Of a stretch of 64,000 nucleotides of DNA, positions 34,085 to 42,236 are shown piece after piece. The translations under genes were made by a program, and so were the position numbers. A model generated the notes under the pieces. It was not told where the DNA came from and ran no database searches. It saw nothing but the letters and a program-made list of their open reading frames with translations. The stretch covers positions 1 to 64,000 of the forward strand of contig NZ_LGQZ01000101.1 in NCBI RefSeq assembly GCF_003116015.1, in the 5' to 3' direction. Every line of letters starts with the position of its first letter. The stretch's first letter is position 1. This DNA is from Azospirillum sp. TSO22-1. Lineage in GTDB: Bacteria; Pseudomonadota; Alphaproteobacteria; Azospirillales; Azospirillaceae.

Positions 34085-34867
34085 TCACACCTTCATGCCG
34101 GGCAGGTTGAGCGAGGCGGTGTTGCCGCCGTCCACCGGCAGCGCCTGCCCGGTGACATAGCTGGCGTCGTCGCTGGCCAGGAAGGCGATGGCGGCGGCCA
34201 CCTCCTCCGGACGGCCGTGGCGGCGCAGCTCGCAGCGGGCGCCCAGGCGGTCCTCCTTCCCGGCGGCGCGCGCCTGGTCGAAGATGCGCCGGGTCATCCC
34301 GGTCTCGATCAGGCCGGGGCAGACCGCGTTGACGCGGATGTTCCACGAACCCAGGTCGCAGGCCGCCGTCTGCGTGAAGTTGATCACCGCCGCCTTCGAC
34401 GCGCTGTAGGCGTTGCCGCCGGCGCCCGAGCGGATGCCGGCCACCGACGCCGTGTTGACGATGGCGCCGCGCCCGGCCGCCTGCATGGCGCGGGCGGCGT
34501 GCTTGGTGAAATGGACGACGCCGTACAGGTTCACGGCGATGACGCGCTGCCATTCCGCCATGTCCTGGTCGGTGGCGATGGCGTAGCCGCAGGCGATGCC
34601 GGCGTTGTTGCACAGCGCGTCGATGCGGCCGAAGCGCTCCAGCGCGGCGGAAACGCAGGCCTCCACCGCCGGCTCGTCGGTGACGTCGAGCGCGTGGACG
34701 GCGAACGCCGTGCCCTCCGGCAGGCCGGCCGCCGCCTCGTGCAGCGCGTCGGCGTCGCGGTCGACCAGGACGACCGCCGCCCCCTCGGCCGCCAGCCGCC
34801 GGGCGGCGGCGTGCCCGATTCCGCTCGCGGCGCCGGTGACGATGGCGACCCGATCCGTGAAGCGCAC
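34085..34867 (-). CDS. Short-chain dehydrogenase/reductase
   Basis: A 260-residue classical SDR. The nucleotide motif is TGAASGIG, the structural motif NNAG, the catalytic Ser is in NTASVAGI, and the YSASK pair carries Tyr and Lys. It resembles 3-hydroxyacyl-CoA or alcohol dehydrogenases and would complete an oxidation sequence after the ligase and MaoC hydratase. The start is GTG at 34865-34867 with GGGGGAGGAA just before it. It is the first gene of the leftward operon, downstream of a TTGACG box and a 21 bp palindrome. Confidence 0.88.
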   Translation of the reverse strand: MRFTDRVAIVTGAASGIGHAAARRLAAEGAAVVLVDRDADALHEAAAGLPEGTAFAVHALDVTDEPAVEACVSAALERFGRIDALCNNAGIACGYAIATDQDMAEWQRVIAVNLYGVVHFTKHAARAMQAAGRGAIVNTASVAGIRSGAGGNAYSASKAAVINFTQTAACDLGSWNIRVNAVCPGLIETGMTRRIFDQARAAGKEDRLGARCELRRHGRPEEVAAAIAFLASDDASYVTGQALPVDGGNTASLNLPGMKV

Positions 34868-34920
34868 GCGGTTCCTCCCCCTTCTCGTTGCGGCGGCACT
34901 CTGGCACAGCGGCATGACGG

Positions 34921-34950
34921 CGTCAACAAATGCGGAATAATATTCCGCAT
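34921..34950 (-). promoter_or_regulatory. 21 bp perfect palindromic operator next to a TTGACG box (SDR-ligase operon promoter)
   Basis: ATGCGGAA-TAATA-TTCCGCAT (34930-34950) is perfect, and read leftward TTGACG starts 3 bp after it (34921-34926). A partner site with the same arms and the same relation to a TTGACA box lies at 29197-29217. The arrangement suggests positive control of both genes by one unseen regulator. Confidence 0.6.
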
Positions 34951-35067
34951 AATGATGTCGGTCCAGAGCGCGCCATGTGGGCGCCTGGGCTTGGCGTGCA
35001 CGCCGGACGCCCTGTATCGTGCCGTGCGTGCGGGCCGCGACGACGGCCGCGGAGGGGAGAGAGGACG

Positions 35068-35985
35068 ATGGCGAAGGAAAGCGCCCAGGGCTACGTGGAC
35101 GACCCGCGGAACGACTCCGTCCTGGTCTACGTGGACGGGGAGTTCGTGCCGCGGAACGAGGCCAAGGTCTCGGTGTTCGACAGCGGCTTCGTGCTGGGGG
35201 ACGGCGTCTGGGAGGGGTTGCGGCTGGTCCGGGGCAGGCTCCTGGCGCTCGACGACCATCTGGACCGCCTGTACGAGGGCGCCGGCGCCATCCGCATGGA
35301 CATCGGCCTGGACCGCGACGCGCTGACCGGCATCGTGCGCGAGACGCTGGCCCGCAACGGCATGGAGGACGGCGCCCACATCCGCCTGATGATCACCCGC
35401 GGCCGCAAGAAGACGGTCAACCAGGACCCGCGCTTCGTCCTCGGCCGGCCGACCATCGTGGTGGTGGCCGAATACAAGCGGCCGAAGCCGGAGACCAAGG
35501 AGAAGGGCCTGACGCTCTTCACCTCCACCTTCCGCTGCAGCGGGCCGGACGTGTTCGACCTGCGCCTCAACTCGCACAGCCGCCTCAACCTCATCCAGGC
35601 GCTGATCCAGGCGATCGACGCCGGGGCGGACGAGGCGCTGATGCTCGACCCGCACGGCTTCGTGGCGAGCTGCAACTCGACCAACTTCTTCATCGTGCGG
35701 CGCGGCGAGCTGTGGACCTCGACCGGCCGCTTCAACTTCAAGGGGATCACCCGGCGCAAGGTGCTCGACCTCGTGCGCGCCGGCGGCGGCGCGGTGCGCG
35801 AGACCGACTTCACGCTGGCCGAGACCTACAGCGCCGACGAGGCGTTCGTGACCGGCACGCTGGGCGGCATCACCCCGGTGACGCGCATCGACGGCCGCCC
35901 CGTCGGCGACGGCCGGCCGGGCGCCTACACCCGCGCGCTGGCCGCCCGCTACGAGGCGTACATCACCGGCGAGGCCGCGCCGTGA
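35068..35985 (+). CDS. Class IV aminotransferase-fold protein lacking an evident catalytic lysine
   Basis: A 305-residue protein of the branched-chain/D-amino acid aminotransferase fold. SVFDSGFVLGDGVWEGLRLV, FVASCNSTNFFIV and FKGITRRKVLDL identify the family. The PLP Schiff-base Lys normally lies in a K-x-x-N segment before the mid-domain helix. Here that stretch reads FDLRLNSHSRLNLIQALIQA and has no Lys. The Glu that normally precedes xxxxN-x-F is also replaced (SCNSTN). Normal transamination is therefore doubtful. ATG at 35068 follows GAGAGAGGAC. Its GTGA end overlaps the sulfotransferase-like gene, and the pair is probably functionally linked. Confidence 0.8.
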   Translation: MAKESAQGYVDDPRNDSVLVYVDGEFVPRNEAKVSVFDSGFVLGDGVWEGLRLVRGRLLALDDHLDRLYEGAGAIRMDIGLDRDALTGIVRETLARNGMEDGAHIRLMITRGRKKTVNQDPRFVLGRPTIVVVAEYKRPKPETKEKGLTLFTSTFRCSGPDVFDLRLNSHSRLNLIQALIQAIDAGADEALMLDPHGFVASCNSTNFFIVRRGELWTSTGRFNFKGITRRKVLDLVRAGGGAVRETDFTLAETYSADEAFVTGTLGGITPVTRIDGRPVGDGRPGAYTRALAARYEAYITGEAAP

Positions 35986-36716
35986 GCGGCCCCATCCGCA
36001 TCGCCATGTGGTCGGGGCCGCGCAACATCTCCACGGCGATGATGCGGGCGTGGGAGAACCGGCCCGACACCGCCGTGGTGGACGAGCCCTTCTACGCCGC
36101 CTATCTGGCGGAGACCGGCCTGGACCACCCCGGCCGCGAGGACGTGCTGGCCAGCCAGCCCACCGACTGGCGCACCGTCGCCGCCGCCCTGGTCGACGAG
36201 CCGGTGCCTGGCGGGCGGGCGATCTTCTACCAGAAGCACATGACCCACCACATGCTGCCGGGGGTCGGGCTGGACTGGACGGACCGCGTGCGCAACGCCT
36301 TCCTGATCCGCGACCCGGCGGAGGTGGTGGCCTCCTACGTGCAGCGACGCGGCAGCGTCGACCTCGCCGACATCGGCGTCGAGCGGCAGGCCGAGCTGTT
36401 CGACCGCGAGGCCGACCGGCTCGGCCGCGCGCCGCCGGTGGTGGACGCGCGCGACGTGCTGGGCGCGCCCGCCACGACACTGGCCCGGCTCTGCGACGCG
36501 CTCGGCGTGCCCTTCACCGAGGCCATGCTGCGCTGGCCGCCCGGCCGGCGCGCCACCGACGGCGTGTGGGCGCCGCATTGGTACGCATCGGTGGAGGCCT
36601 CGACCGGCTTCGGCGCACCGCCGCCGCAGGCCCCCGCGCTGTCGGGCGATCTGCTGCGGGTCGCCGAAGCGGCGCGCCCCACCTACGAGCGCCTGCACCG
36701 CTGGCGCCTCGTCTGA
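35982..36716 (+). CDS. Sulfotransferase-like P-loop protein
   Basis: A 244-residue protein of the sulfotransferase superfamily. SGPRNISTAMMRAW at residues 11-24 corresponds to the 5'-phosphosulfate loop, and FLIRDPAEVVASYVQRRG corresponds to the 3'-phosphate motif. It would transfer sulfate from PAPS, or bind a related nucleotide. The start is GTG at 35982, in a GTGA overlap with the aminotransferase-fold gene. Plant BCAT-like proteins of about 555 residues, as I recall, fuse these two domains, which supports a shared but uncharacterised role. Acceptor unknown. Confidence 0.72.
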   Translation: MSGPIRIAMWSGPRNISTAMMRAWENRPDTAVVDEPFYAAYLAETGLDHPGREDVLASQPTDWRTVAAALVDEPVPGGRAIFYQKHMTHHMLPGVGLDWTDRVRNAFLIRDPAEVVASYVQRRGSVDLADIGVERQAELFDREADRLGRAPPVVDARDVLGAPATTLARLCDALGVPFTEAMLRWPPGRRATDGVWAPHWYASVEASTGFGAPPPQAPALSGDLLRVAEAARPTYERLHRWRLV

Positions 36717-36807
36717 CATTTCGCTTTGGGTGTGAGCCTTCCCACTCCGCCGTCGCGGCGGCCGGCATAGGGTGCGTGCGGCACGCTTGCCGGCCTTGGA
36801 GGGCATC

Positions 36808-37137
36808 ATGGCTGAGACCGACACCCTGGAGCGCACCGCCGTCATCGTCTGCGCGCTGCTGCGCGAACTTCACGCCGTCGTGGCCGACCCGCTGGCGCCG
36901 GACGACGTCACCCTGGGCATCCTGCTCGGAGTCGCGATGCATTGCGACGATGCGGTCGGCCCCTTCCGCGCCCAGCGCCTCATGCAGCAGGCGCCGCACA
37001 TCGTGCTGAAGACGGACGCCCACGTGACGGGGGCCGAGACGCGGCGCGTCGCCCCGGTCCTGCGGGCGTTCGGGATCCACCTCCAGGCGCTGAACGCGCC
37101 GGAGCCGGCCCCGGAGGCCGTCGCCGCCGGGGAATGA
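36808..37137 (+). CDS. Small hypothetical protein (109 aa)
   Basis: I do not recognise this protein. It is 109 residues, helical and soluble, starting MAETDTLERTAVIVCALLRE and ending in a Pro/Ala-rich tail. It has one Cys in CALL and a short HCDD stretch. ATG at 36808 is chosen because GGAGGGCATC lies directly before it; an ATG 12 codons earlier has no ribosome site. Codon bias is normal. It sits between the sulfotransferase-like gene and a penicillin acylase gene, 91 and 148 bp away. Confidence 0.6.
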   Translation: MAETDTLERTAVIVCALLRELHAVVADPLAPDDVTLGILLGVAMHCDDAVGPFRAQRLMQQAPHIVLKTDAHVTGAETRRVAPVLRAFGIHLQALNAPEPAPEAVAAGE

Positions 37138-37285
37138 CGGCGCCGGCCCCGGCGCGCGGGAAACGCCGCCTTTCGTCCTGGCGGCGTTCGCGGCTTCGCT
37201 TATCTTCATCGTCATTCCCGAGGCGGTCCTCGCCCAATGGGGCGCCAAGCGGCTGCCTGAACCGGTTCCGGGGGGTGGAAGCTCG

Positions 37286-39529
37286 ATGCCGCGGCTGGGC
37301 GCGATCGCGGGACTGGGCCTGCTCGGCGCCTTCCTGGCGGCGGCGATGCTGCGGCACGGGCCGCCGCGCCGCCGCACGCTGGAGGAGCGGCTGGCGGACC
37401 TGCCCACCGCCGGCCTGCCGCTGCAGGCGCCCGTCTCCATCCACTGGGACGAGCATCAGATCCCCTTCATCGAAGCCGAGCACGACGCCGACCTCGCGGT
37501 GGCGCTGGGCGTCGTGCACGCCCACCTGCGCCTCGCCCAGATCGAGATGATGCGCCGTGCCGCCCACGGGCGGCTGTCGGCGCTGTTCGGCCCGGCGACG
37601 GTGGAGCCGGACGGCCTGCTGCGGACGCTCGGCCTGACGCGCGCCGTGCCGGCCATGGCGGCGGCGTTGCCGGTCGAGACGCGGGCGTGGCTGGCCGGCT
37701 TCGCGCGGGGGATCAACGCGGTGATCGCGCGCGGGCCGCTGCCGTGGGAACTGCGGCTGCTCGGCGACCGGCCGGCGCCCTGGACGGTGGAGGACCTGCT
37801 GGCGCTCGGCCGCGTCGCCGCCACCGACTTCACCTGGAAGGTGTGGATCCCGCTGCTGCGCCTGCGCGCCCGGCCGGACTGGCCGGGGCTGTGGGAGCGC
37901 ATGATGCGTGACGGCGCCGTGCCGGTGCCGGGCTTCGCCGGATCGGATATGCCCGGCGCGCCGCCGCTGGGCTGGCTGGCCGCGCTGCTGGGGCGGCATG
38001 GCAGCAACTCCTGCGCGGTCGCCGCGGCGCGCAGCGCGACGGGTTCGGCGCTGATCGCCAGCGATCCGCACCTGTCGCTGGTGCTGCCGAACCTGTGGCT
38101 GATCGCCGGCATGCGCTCGCCGGGGTTGCACGCGGTGGGGCTGATGATCCCCGGCGTGCCGGCGGTGGCGCTCGGCCGCAACCCGTGGATCGCCTGGGGT
38201 GGCACCAGCCTGCACGCGCAGTCGAGCGAGCTGTTCGACGTGGGCGACGTGGCTGCGGCCGGGATCCGCGAGCGCCACGAGACCATCCGCGTGCGCTGGT
38301 GCGGCAAGCGCACGGTGACCGTGCGCGACACCGCCTGGGGGCCGGTCATCACCGATTCCCCGATGGTGAGGCAGGGGCGCGCGCTGGCGCTGCACTGGGT
38401 CGGGCACCGGCCGTCCGACGAGATCACGGCCCTGCTGGCCGCCAACCGCGCCCGGACCTGGGAGGAGTTCCGCCGTGCGCTCGACGGCTTCGCCGCGCCG
38501 GCACAGAACATGATCTTCGCCGACGCCAGGGGCCGCGTCGGCCAGTGCATGGCCGCGCACCTGCCGTGGCGGCCGCCGACCCCGCCCGCCGACCTCGTCG
38601 TCCCGCGCGGGCACCGCGCGCATTGGGAGCGCATGGCGGTGGGCAGCGACCTGCCGGCGCGGTGGAACCCGGAGCGCGGCTTCGTCGCCTCCGCCAACAA
38701 CCGGCCGGAAACCGGCGGCGGCCCGCCGGTGGGCTTCTTCTTCTCCCCCGACGACCGGGTGCGGCGGCTGCGCGACCTGCTGTCGCGGCCGGAGACGGTC
38801 TCCCTCGACGACCTGAAGGCCGCGCAGCGCGACGTCTTCGTCCCCTCCGCCGTCGAGTTGCGCGACCGTCTGCTGGCCCTCGCCGGGGACGCGCCGCAGC
38901 GCGAGCTGCTGGCGGTGCTGGCCGGCTGGGACGGCCGCTACGACGCGGACTCCGCCGGGGCCGCGGCGTTCGAGCTGCTGCTGTGCGCGTTCGTGCGCCG
39001 GCTGCGCGGGCGCGACGGGCTGGCGGTCTACACCGCGGGGTGGGAGCCGTGGGCGGCCATCCGCGACGACTTGGAGGCGCTGGACCCGGCGCGGATCCGG
39101 GCGGCGCTGCGCGGGGCGCTGGACGCCACGGCCAGACACCGCCACCCGCGCTTGGGCCACCCGCGCTGGGGCGCGCTGCACCGGCTGCGGCTCAGCCACC
39201 CGCTCGGCATGCTGCCGCTGCTCGGCCGGCGCTTCCGCTTCGTGGACCTGTCGGTGGGCGGCGGCAACGAGACGGTGATGAAGACCGCGCACGGCTTCGC
39301 CTCCGGCCGCCACGCCGCCAAATTCGGCGCCGACGCCCGCCACATCTCCGACCTCGGCGATCCGGACGCCAACCATATCGTGCTGCTGGGCGGGCAGGAC
39401 GGCTGGCTGGGCAGCACCACCTTCGTCGATCAGGTCGACCTGTGGCGGCGCGGCGCGTACGTTCGGGTGCCGCTGCGGCCGGAAACGGCGCGCGCCACCT
39501 TCCGCTTCCACACGGAGCTGCGGCCGTGA
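37286..39529 (+). CDS. Penicillin acylase-family N-terminal nucleophile hydrolase
   Basis: A 747-residue Ntn hydrolase precursor. The N terminus has one hydrophobic segment (IAGLGLLGAFLAAAML) for export or anchoring, so it acts in the periplasm. The autocatalytic cleavage site is at HG-SNSCAVAAARSATG, with Ser240 as the new N-terminal nucleophile of the beta chain, and ALIASDPHLSL follows as in other members. The family hydrolyses amides such as penicillins, N-acyl-homoserine lactones and N-acyl amino acids. It overlaps a GH3 gene by 4 nt (GTGA), so an amide-forming and an amide-splitting protein are co-expressed. Substrate unknown. Confidence 0.85.
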   Translation: MPRLGAIAGLGLLGAFLAAAMLRHGPPRRRTLEERLADLPTAGLPLQAPVSIHWDEHQIPFIEAEHDADLAVALGVVHAHLRLAQIEMMRRAAHGRLSALFGPATVEPDGLLRTLGLTRAVPAMAAALPVETRAWLAGFARGINAVIARGPLPWELRLLGDRPAPWTVEDLLALGRVAATDFTWKVWIPLLRLRARPDWPGLWERMMRDGAVPVPGFAGSDMPGAPPLGWLAALLGRHGSNSCAVAAARSATGSALIASDPHLSLVLPNLWLIAGMRSPGLHAVGLMIPGVPAVALGRNPWIAWGGTSLHAQSSELFDVGDVAAAGIRERHETIRVRWCGKRTVTVRDTAWGPVITDSPMVRQGRALALHWVGHRPSDEITALLAANRARTWEEFRRALDGFAAPAQNMIFADARGRVGQCMAAHLPWRPPTPPADLVVPRGHRAHWERMAVGSDLPARWNPERGFVASANNRPETGGGPPVGFFFSPDDRVRRLRDLLSRPETVSLDDLKAAQRDVFVPSAVELRDRLLALAGDAPQRELLAVLAGWDGRYDADSAGAAAFELLLCAFVRRLRGRDGLAVYTAGWEPWAAIRDDLEALDPARIRAALRGALDATARHRHPRLGHPRWGALHRLRLSHPLGMLPLLGRRFRFVDLSVGGGNETVMKTAHGFASGRHAAKFGADARHISDLGDPDANHIVLLGGQDGWLGSTTFVDQVDLWRRGAYVRVPLRPETARATFRFHTELRP

Positions 39530-41070
39530 TCGACGCCACGCCCCTGCTGCGTCTCTACGCCCGGCAGCGCCTGCGCCGGCTGGCCCGGCAGCGCCCGGCG
39601 GAGACGCAGGAACGCCAGCTGCTGCGGCTGGTGCGGCGGGCGGAGGAGACGCGCTTCGGGCGCGACCACGGCTTCGCGCGCATCCTGTCGGTGCGCGACT
39701 TCCAGGAGCGGGTGCCGATCCGCCGCTACGAGGCGATGTGGGCGGACTACTGGCGGCCGGCGTTCCCCGTCCTGACCGACATCAGCTGGCCCGGCACCAT
39801 CCCGTACTTCGCCGCCAGCTCCGGCACCACCACCGGGCGGACCAAGTACATCCCGGTGTCGCACGCCATGCTCCGCGCCAACACGCGCGCCGCCTTCGAC
39901 CTGCTGACCCACCACATCGCCAACCGGCCGGAGAGCCGGGTGTTCGGCGGGCGCAGCTTCATGCTGGGCGGCAGCACCGATCTGGTGGCGGAGGCGCCGG
40001 GCATCCATTCCGGCGACCTGTCAGGCATCGCCGCGCGCGCGGTGCCGGGCTGGCTGCGTGGCAGGACCTTCCCGCCGCCGGACCTCGCGCTGCTCGCCGA
40101 CTGGGGGCGCAAGGTGGAGGCGATGGGGCGCCGCTCGCTCGCCGAGGACATCCGCGCGCTGGGCGGCACGACGAGCTGGCTGCTGCTGTTCCTCGACCGG
40201 CTGGCGGAGATGGCGCCGGACCGGCCGCGCACGCTCCGTGCCCTCTACCCGCGGCTGGAGCTGCTGGTCTACGGCGGCGTCAGCTTCGCGCCGTACCGCG
40301 CGGCGTTCGAGCGCTGGGTGGCCGGCGCGCCCATCGACCTGCGCGAGGTCTATCCGGCCAGCGAGGGCTTCCTCGCGCTGGCCGACCGCGGGGTGGGGGA
40401 GGGGCTGCGCGTCCTGCTCGACACCGGGCTGTTCCTCGAGTTCGTGCCGGTCGAGGAGCTGGGCGCCGCGGCGCCGCGCCGCTTCTGGATCGCCAACGTC
40501 GGGACGGGCGTGAACTACGCGGTGGTGCTGAGCAGCTGCGCCGGGGCGTGGGCCTACCTGCTGGGCGACACGGTGCGCTTCGTGGACCTGGACCCGCCGC
40601 GCCTGCTGGTCACCGGGCGGACCTCCTACATGCTCTCGGCCTTCGGCGAGCACCTCATCGGCGAGGAGATCGAGCGCGCCGTGACCGAGGCGGCCGAGGC
40701 CGTCGGCACGGCGGTGACCGACTTCGCGGTCGGCCCGGTCTTCGCCCAGGGCACCGGCACGCCGGGCGGGCACCTCTACGTGGTGGAGTTCGCCGACCCC
40801 GCCGCCGCCGGCCCCCGGCTGGCCGAGGTCGCTGCGCGCATCGACGGGCGGCTGTCGGCCCTCAACGACGACTACCGCGCCCACCGCGCCGGCGGCTTCG
40901 GCATGGACGCGCCGCGGGTGGAGCTGGCCCCGCCCGGCACCTTCGCCGCCTGGATGCGGGCGCGCGGCAAGCTGGGCGGGCAGAACAAGGTGCCGCGCGT
41001 CATCACCGACGCGGACCTGCTGGCCTCCCTGCGCCGCGCGGCGGCGGAGCGGCGCCCGCCCCCGGTTTAG
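39526..41070 (+). CDS. Bacterial GH3-family acyl-adenylating protein
   Basis: A 514-residue GH3 (auxin-promoter family) homologue of the ANL superfamily. The ATP-binding loop is YFAASSGTTTGRTKYIPVS, then YPASEGFLAL, VLLDTGLFLEFVPVEE and the tail RGKLGGQNKVPRVI typical of GH3. Plant GH3 enzymes join amino acids to auxin or jasmonate as amides. The bacterial role is largely unknown. The start is GTG at 39526, coupled to the penicillin acylase-like gene. The set may make and break N-acyl amino acids or similar signals (inference). Confidence 0.87.
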   Translation: MIDATPLLRLYARQRLRRLARQRPAETQERQLLRLVRRAEETRFGRDHGFARILSVRDFQERVPIRRYEAMWADYWRPAFPVLTDISWPGTIPYFAASSGTTTGRTKYIPVSHAMLRANTRAAFDLLTHHIANRPESRVFGGRSFMLGGSTDLVAEAPGIHSGDLSGIAARAVPGWLRGRTFPPPDLALLADWGRKVEAMGRRSLAEDIRALGGTTSWLLLFLDRLAEMAPDRPRTLRALYPRLELLVYGGVSFAPYRAAFERWVAGAPIDLREVYPASEGFLALADRGVGEGLRVLLDTGLFLEFVPVEELGAAAPRRFWIANVGTGVNYAVVLSSCAGAWAYLLGDTVRFVDLDPPRLLVTGRTSYMLSAFGEHLIGEEIERAVTEAAEAVGTAVTDFAVGPVFAQGTGTPGGHLYVVEFADPAAAGPRLAEVAARIDGRLSALNDDYRAHRAGGFGMDAPRVELAPPGTFAAWMRARGKLGGQNKVPRVITDADLLASLRRAAAERRPPPV

Positions 41071-41084
41071 GCGGGTGAGCCGCG

Positions 41085-42065
41085 TCAGTGCAGCCGGGCG
41101 GATTTCAGGAAGCGGCTGCGGTCCGCCGAGCCCAGCACCACGTCGAACACGTCGCCCTCCCGCTCGACCGTGAGCGGCACGTCGACGCCGGCCCCGCCGA
41201 GCGACCACAGCGTCCGGTAGAATCCGGCGAGCGACCGGACGGGCACGCCGGCGACGGCGCGCAGCACGTCTCCGGCGCGCAGCTCCGCCTTGCGCGCCGG
41301 GCCGTCGCCGGCCAGCCCGACGACGGCCACCTGGTCGTGCTCGTCCTCCATGGCGTAGAGGCCGAGCCAGGGGCGCGACGGCCGGTCGACGCGGCCGAAG
41401 CGCAGCAGATCGTCCAGGATCGGCTTCAGCAGGTCGATGGGGACGCTCATGTTCAGCGGCAGGACCCGCCCGTCCGATGTGCGCGACGGCAGCTGCAGCG
41501 ACCCGATCCCCAGCAGCTCGCCCTGCGCTCCGAGCAGCGCGGTGCCGCCCCAGTTCGGGTGCGCCGGCGCGGTGAAGATGGCGTCCTCGATCAGGTATTC
41601 CCAATAGCCCGCGAACTCCTGCGTGGCCAGGATCTCCGCCGTCAGGGAATGGGCGACGCCGCCGGCGCCGCCGACCACCACCGGGTCGCCCGGCTCGATG
41701 CGGCGCGAGTTGCCCAGCGGCAGCGCCGGCGCGCCCAGCGGCGTCAGCGCCCGCACGAGGCCGAAGCCGCTGACGAAGTCGTAGGCCAGCGGCTCGGCCT
41801 GCACGGCGCGGCCGTCGCTGGTGGTCAGCCACACCTCCTCGGCCTCGGCCATCAGATAGCCGATGGTCAGCACCAGACCGTCCTCGCGGATGACCGCACC
41901 TTGCCCCTCCCGCTCGGTGCCCAGGGTTTCCGCGGTGAAGGCGTCCTCGGGGATCGCCGCGCGCAGCGACACCACGGCGGCCAGCGCGCGGTCGAGGTCG
42001 AAGTCCAGCGCGTCCGGATCGGGCTGGAACTCGGGCGGGATCCGCCAGTCTTCAGGCAGGGACAT
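41085..42065 (-). CDS. HtrA/DegP-like protein without the catalytic triad, with PDZ domain
   Basis: A 326-residue protein with the trypsin-like fold order of HtrA (GAVIREDGLVLTIGYLM, then PLAYDFVSGFGLVRAL, then HPNWGGTALLGAQGELLGI) and one C-terminal PDZ domain (residues about 225-310). At the places where HtrA has His (TNYHVV), Asp (xDLAVL) and Ser (GNSGGP), this protein has Gly-Tyr, Ser-Gly and Trp. It also lacks a signal peptide. It is therefore probably a cytosolic, non-proteolytic scaffold or adapter. It converges on the GH3 gene and is divergent from pyk (171 bp). Not a fragment: frame and PDZ are complete. Confidence 0.75.
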   Translation of the reverse strand: MSLPEDWRIPPEFQPDPDALDFDLDRALAAVVSLRAAIPEDAFTAETLGTEREGQGAVIREDGLVLTIGYLMAEAEEVWLTTSDGRAVQAEPLAYDFVSGFGLVRALTPLGAPALPLGNSRRIEPGDPVVVGGAGGVAHSLTAEILATQEFAGYWEYLIEDAIFTAPAHPNWGGTALLGAQGELLGIGSLQLPSRTSDGRVLPLNMSVPIDLLKPILDDLLRFGRVDRPSRPWLGLYAMEDEHDQVAVVGLAGDGPARKAELRAGDVLRAVAGVPVRSLAGFYRTLWSLGGAGVDVPLTVEREGDVFDVVLGSADRSRFLKSARLH

Positions 42066-42236
42066 CAGGCAACTCCGCGGAACGGACCATGATCGCAAGG
42101 TGGAGGCTCGGCCCCGGGATGAACAGGGGAAACCGACGGAAGACCTCCGATGCCTTGCCATCCGGCCAGGACGGGTCCAGCTTGTTGTGCGTCGCGAAAA
42201 CGCCAGCGAGGAGGCGGCCCCCGGGGCCGAAGAGAC

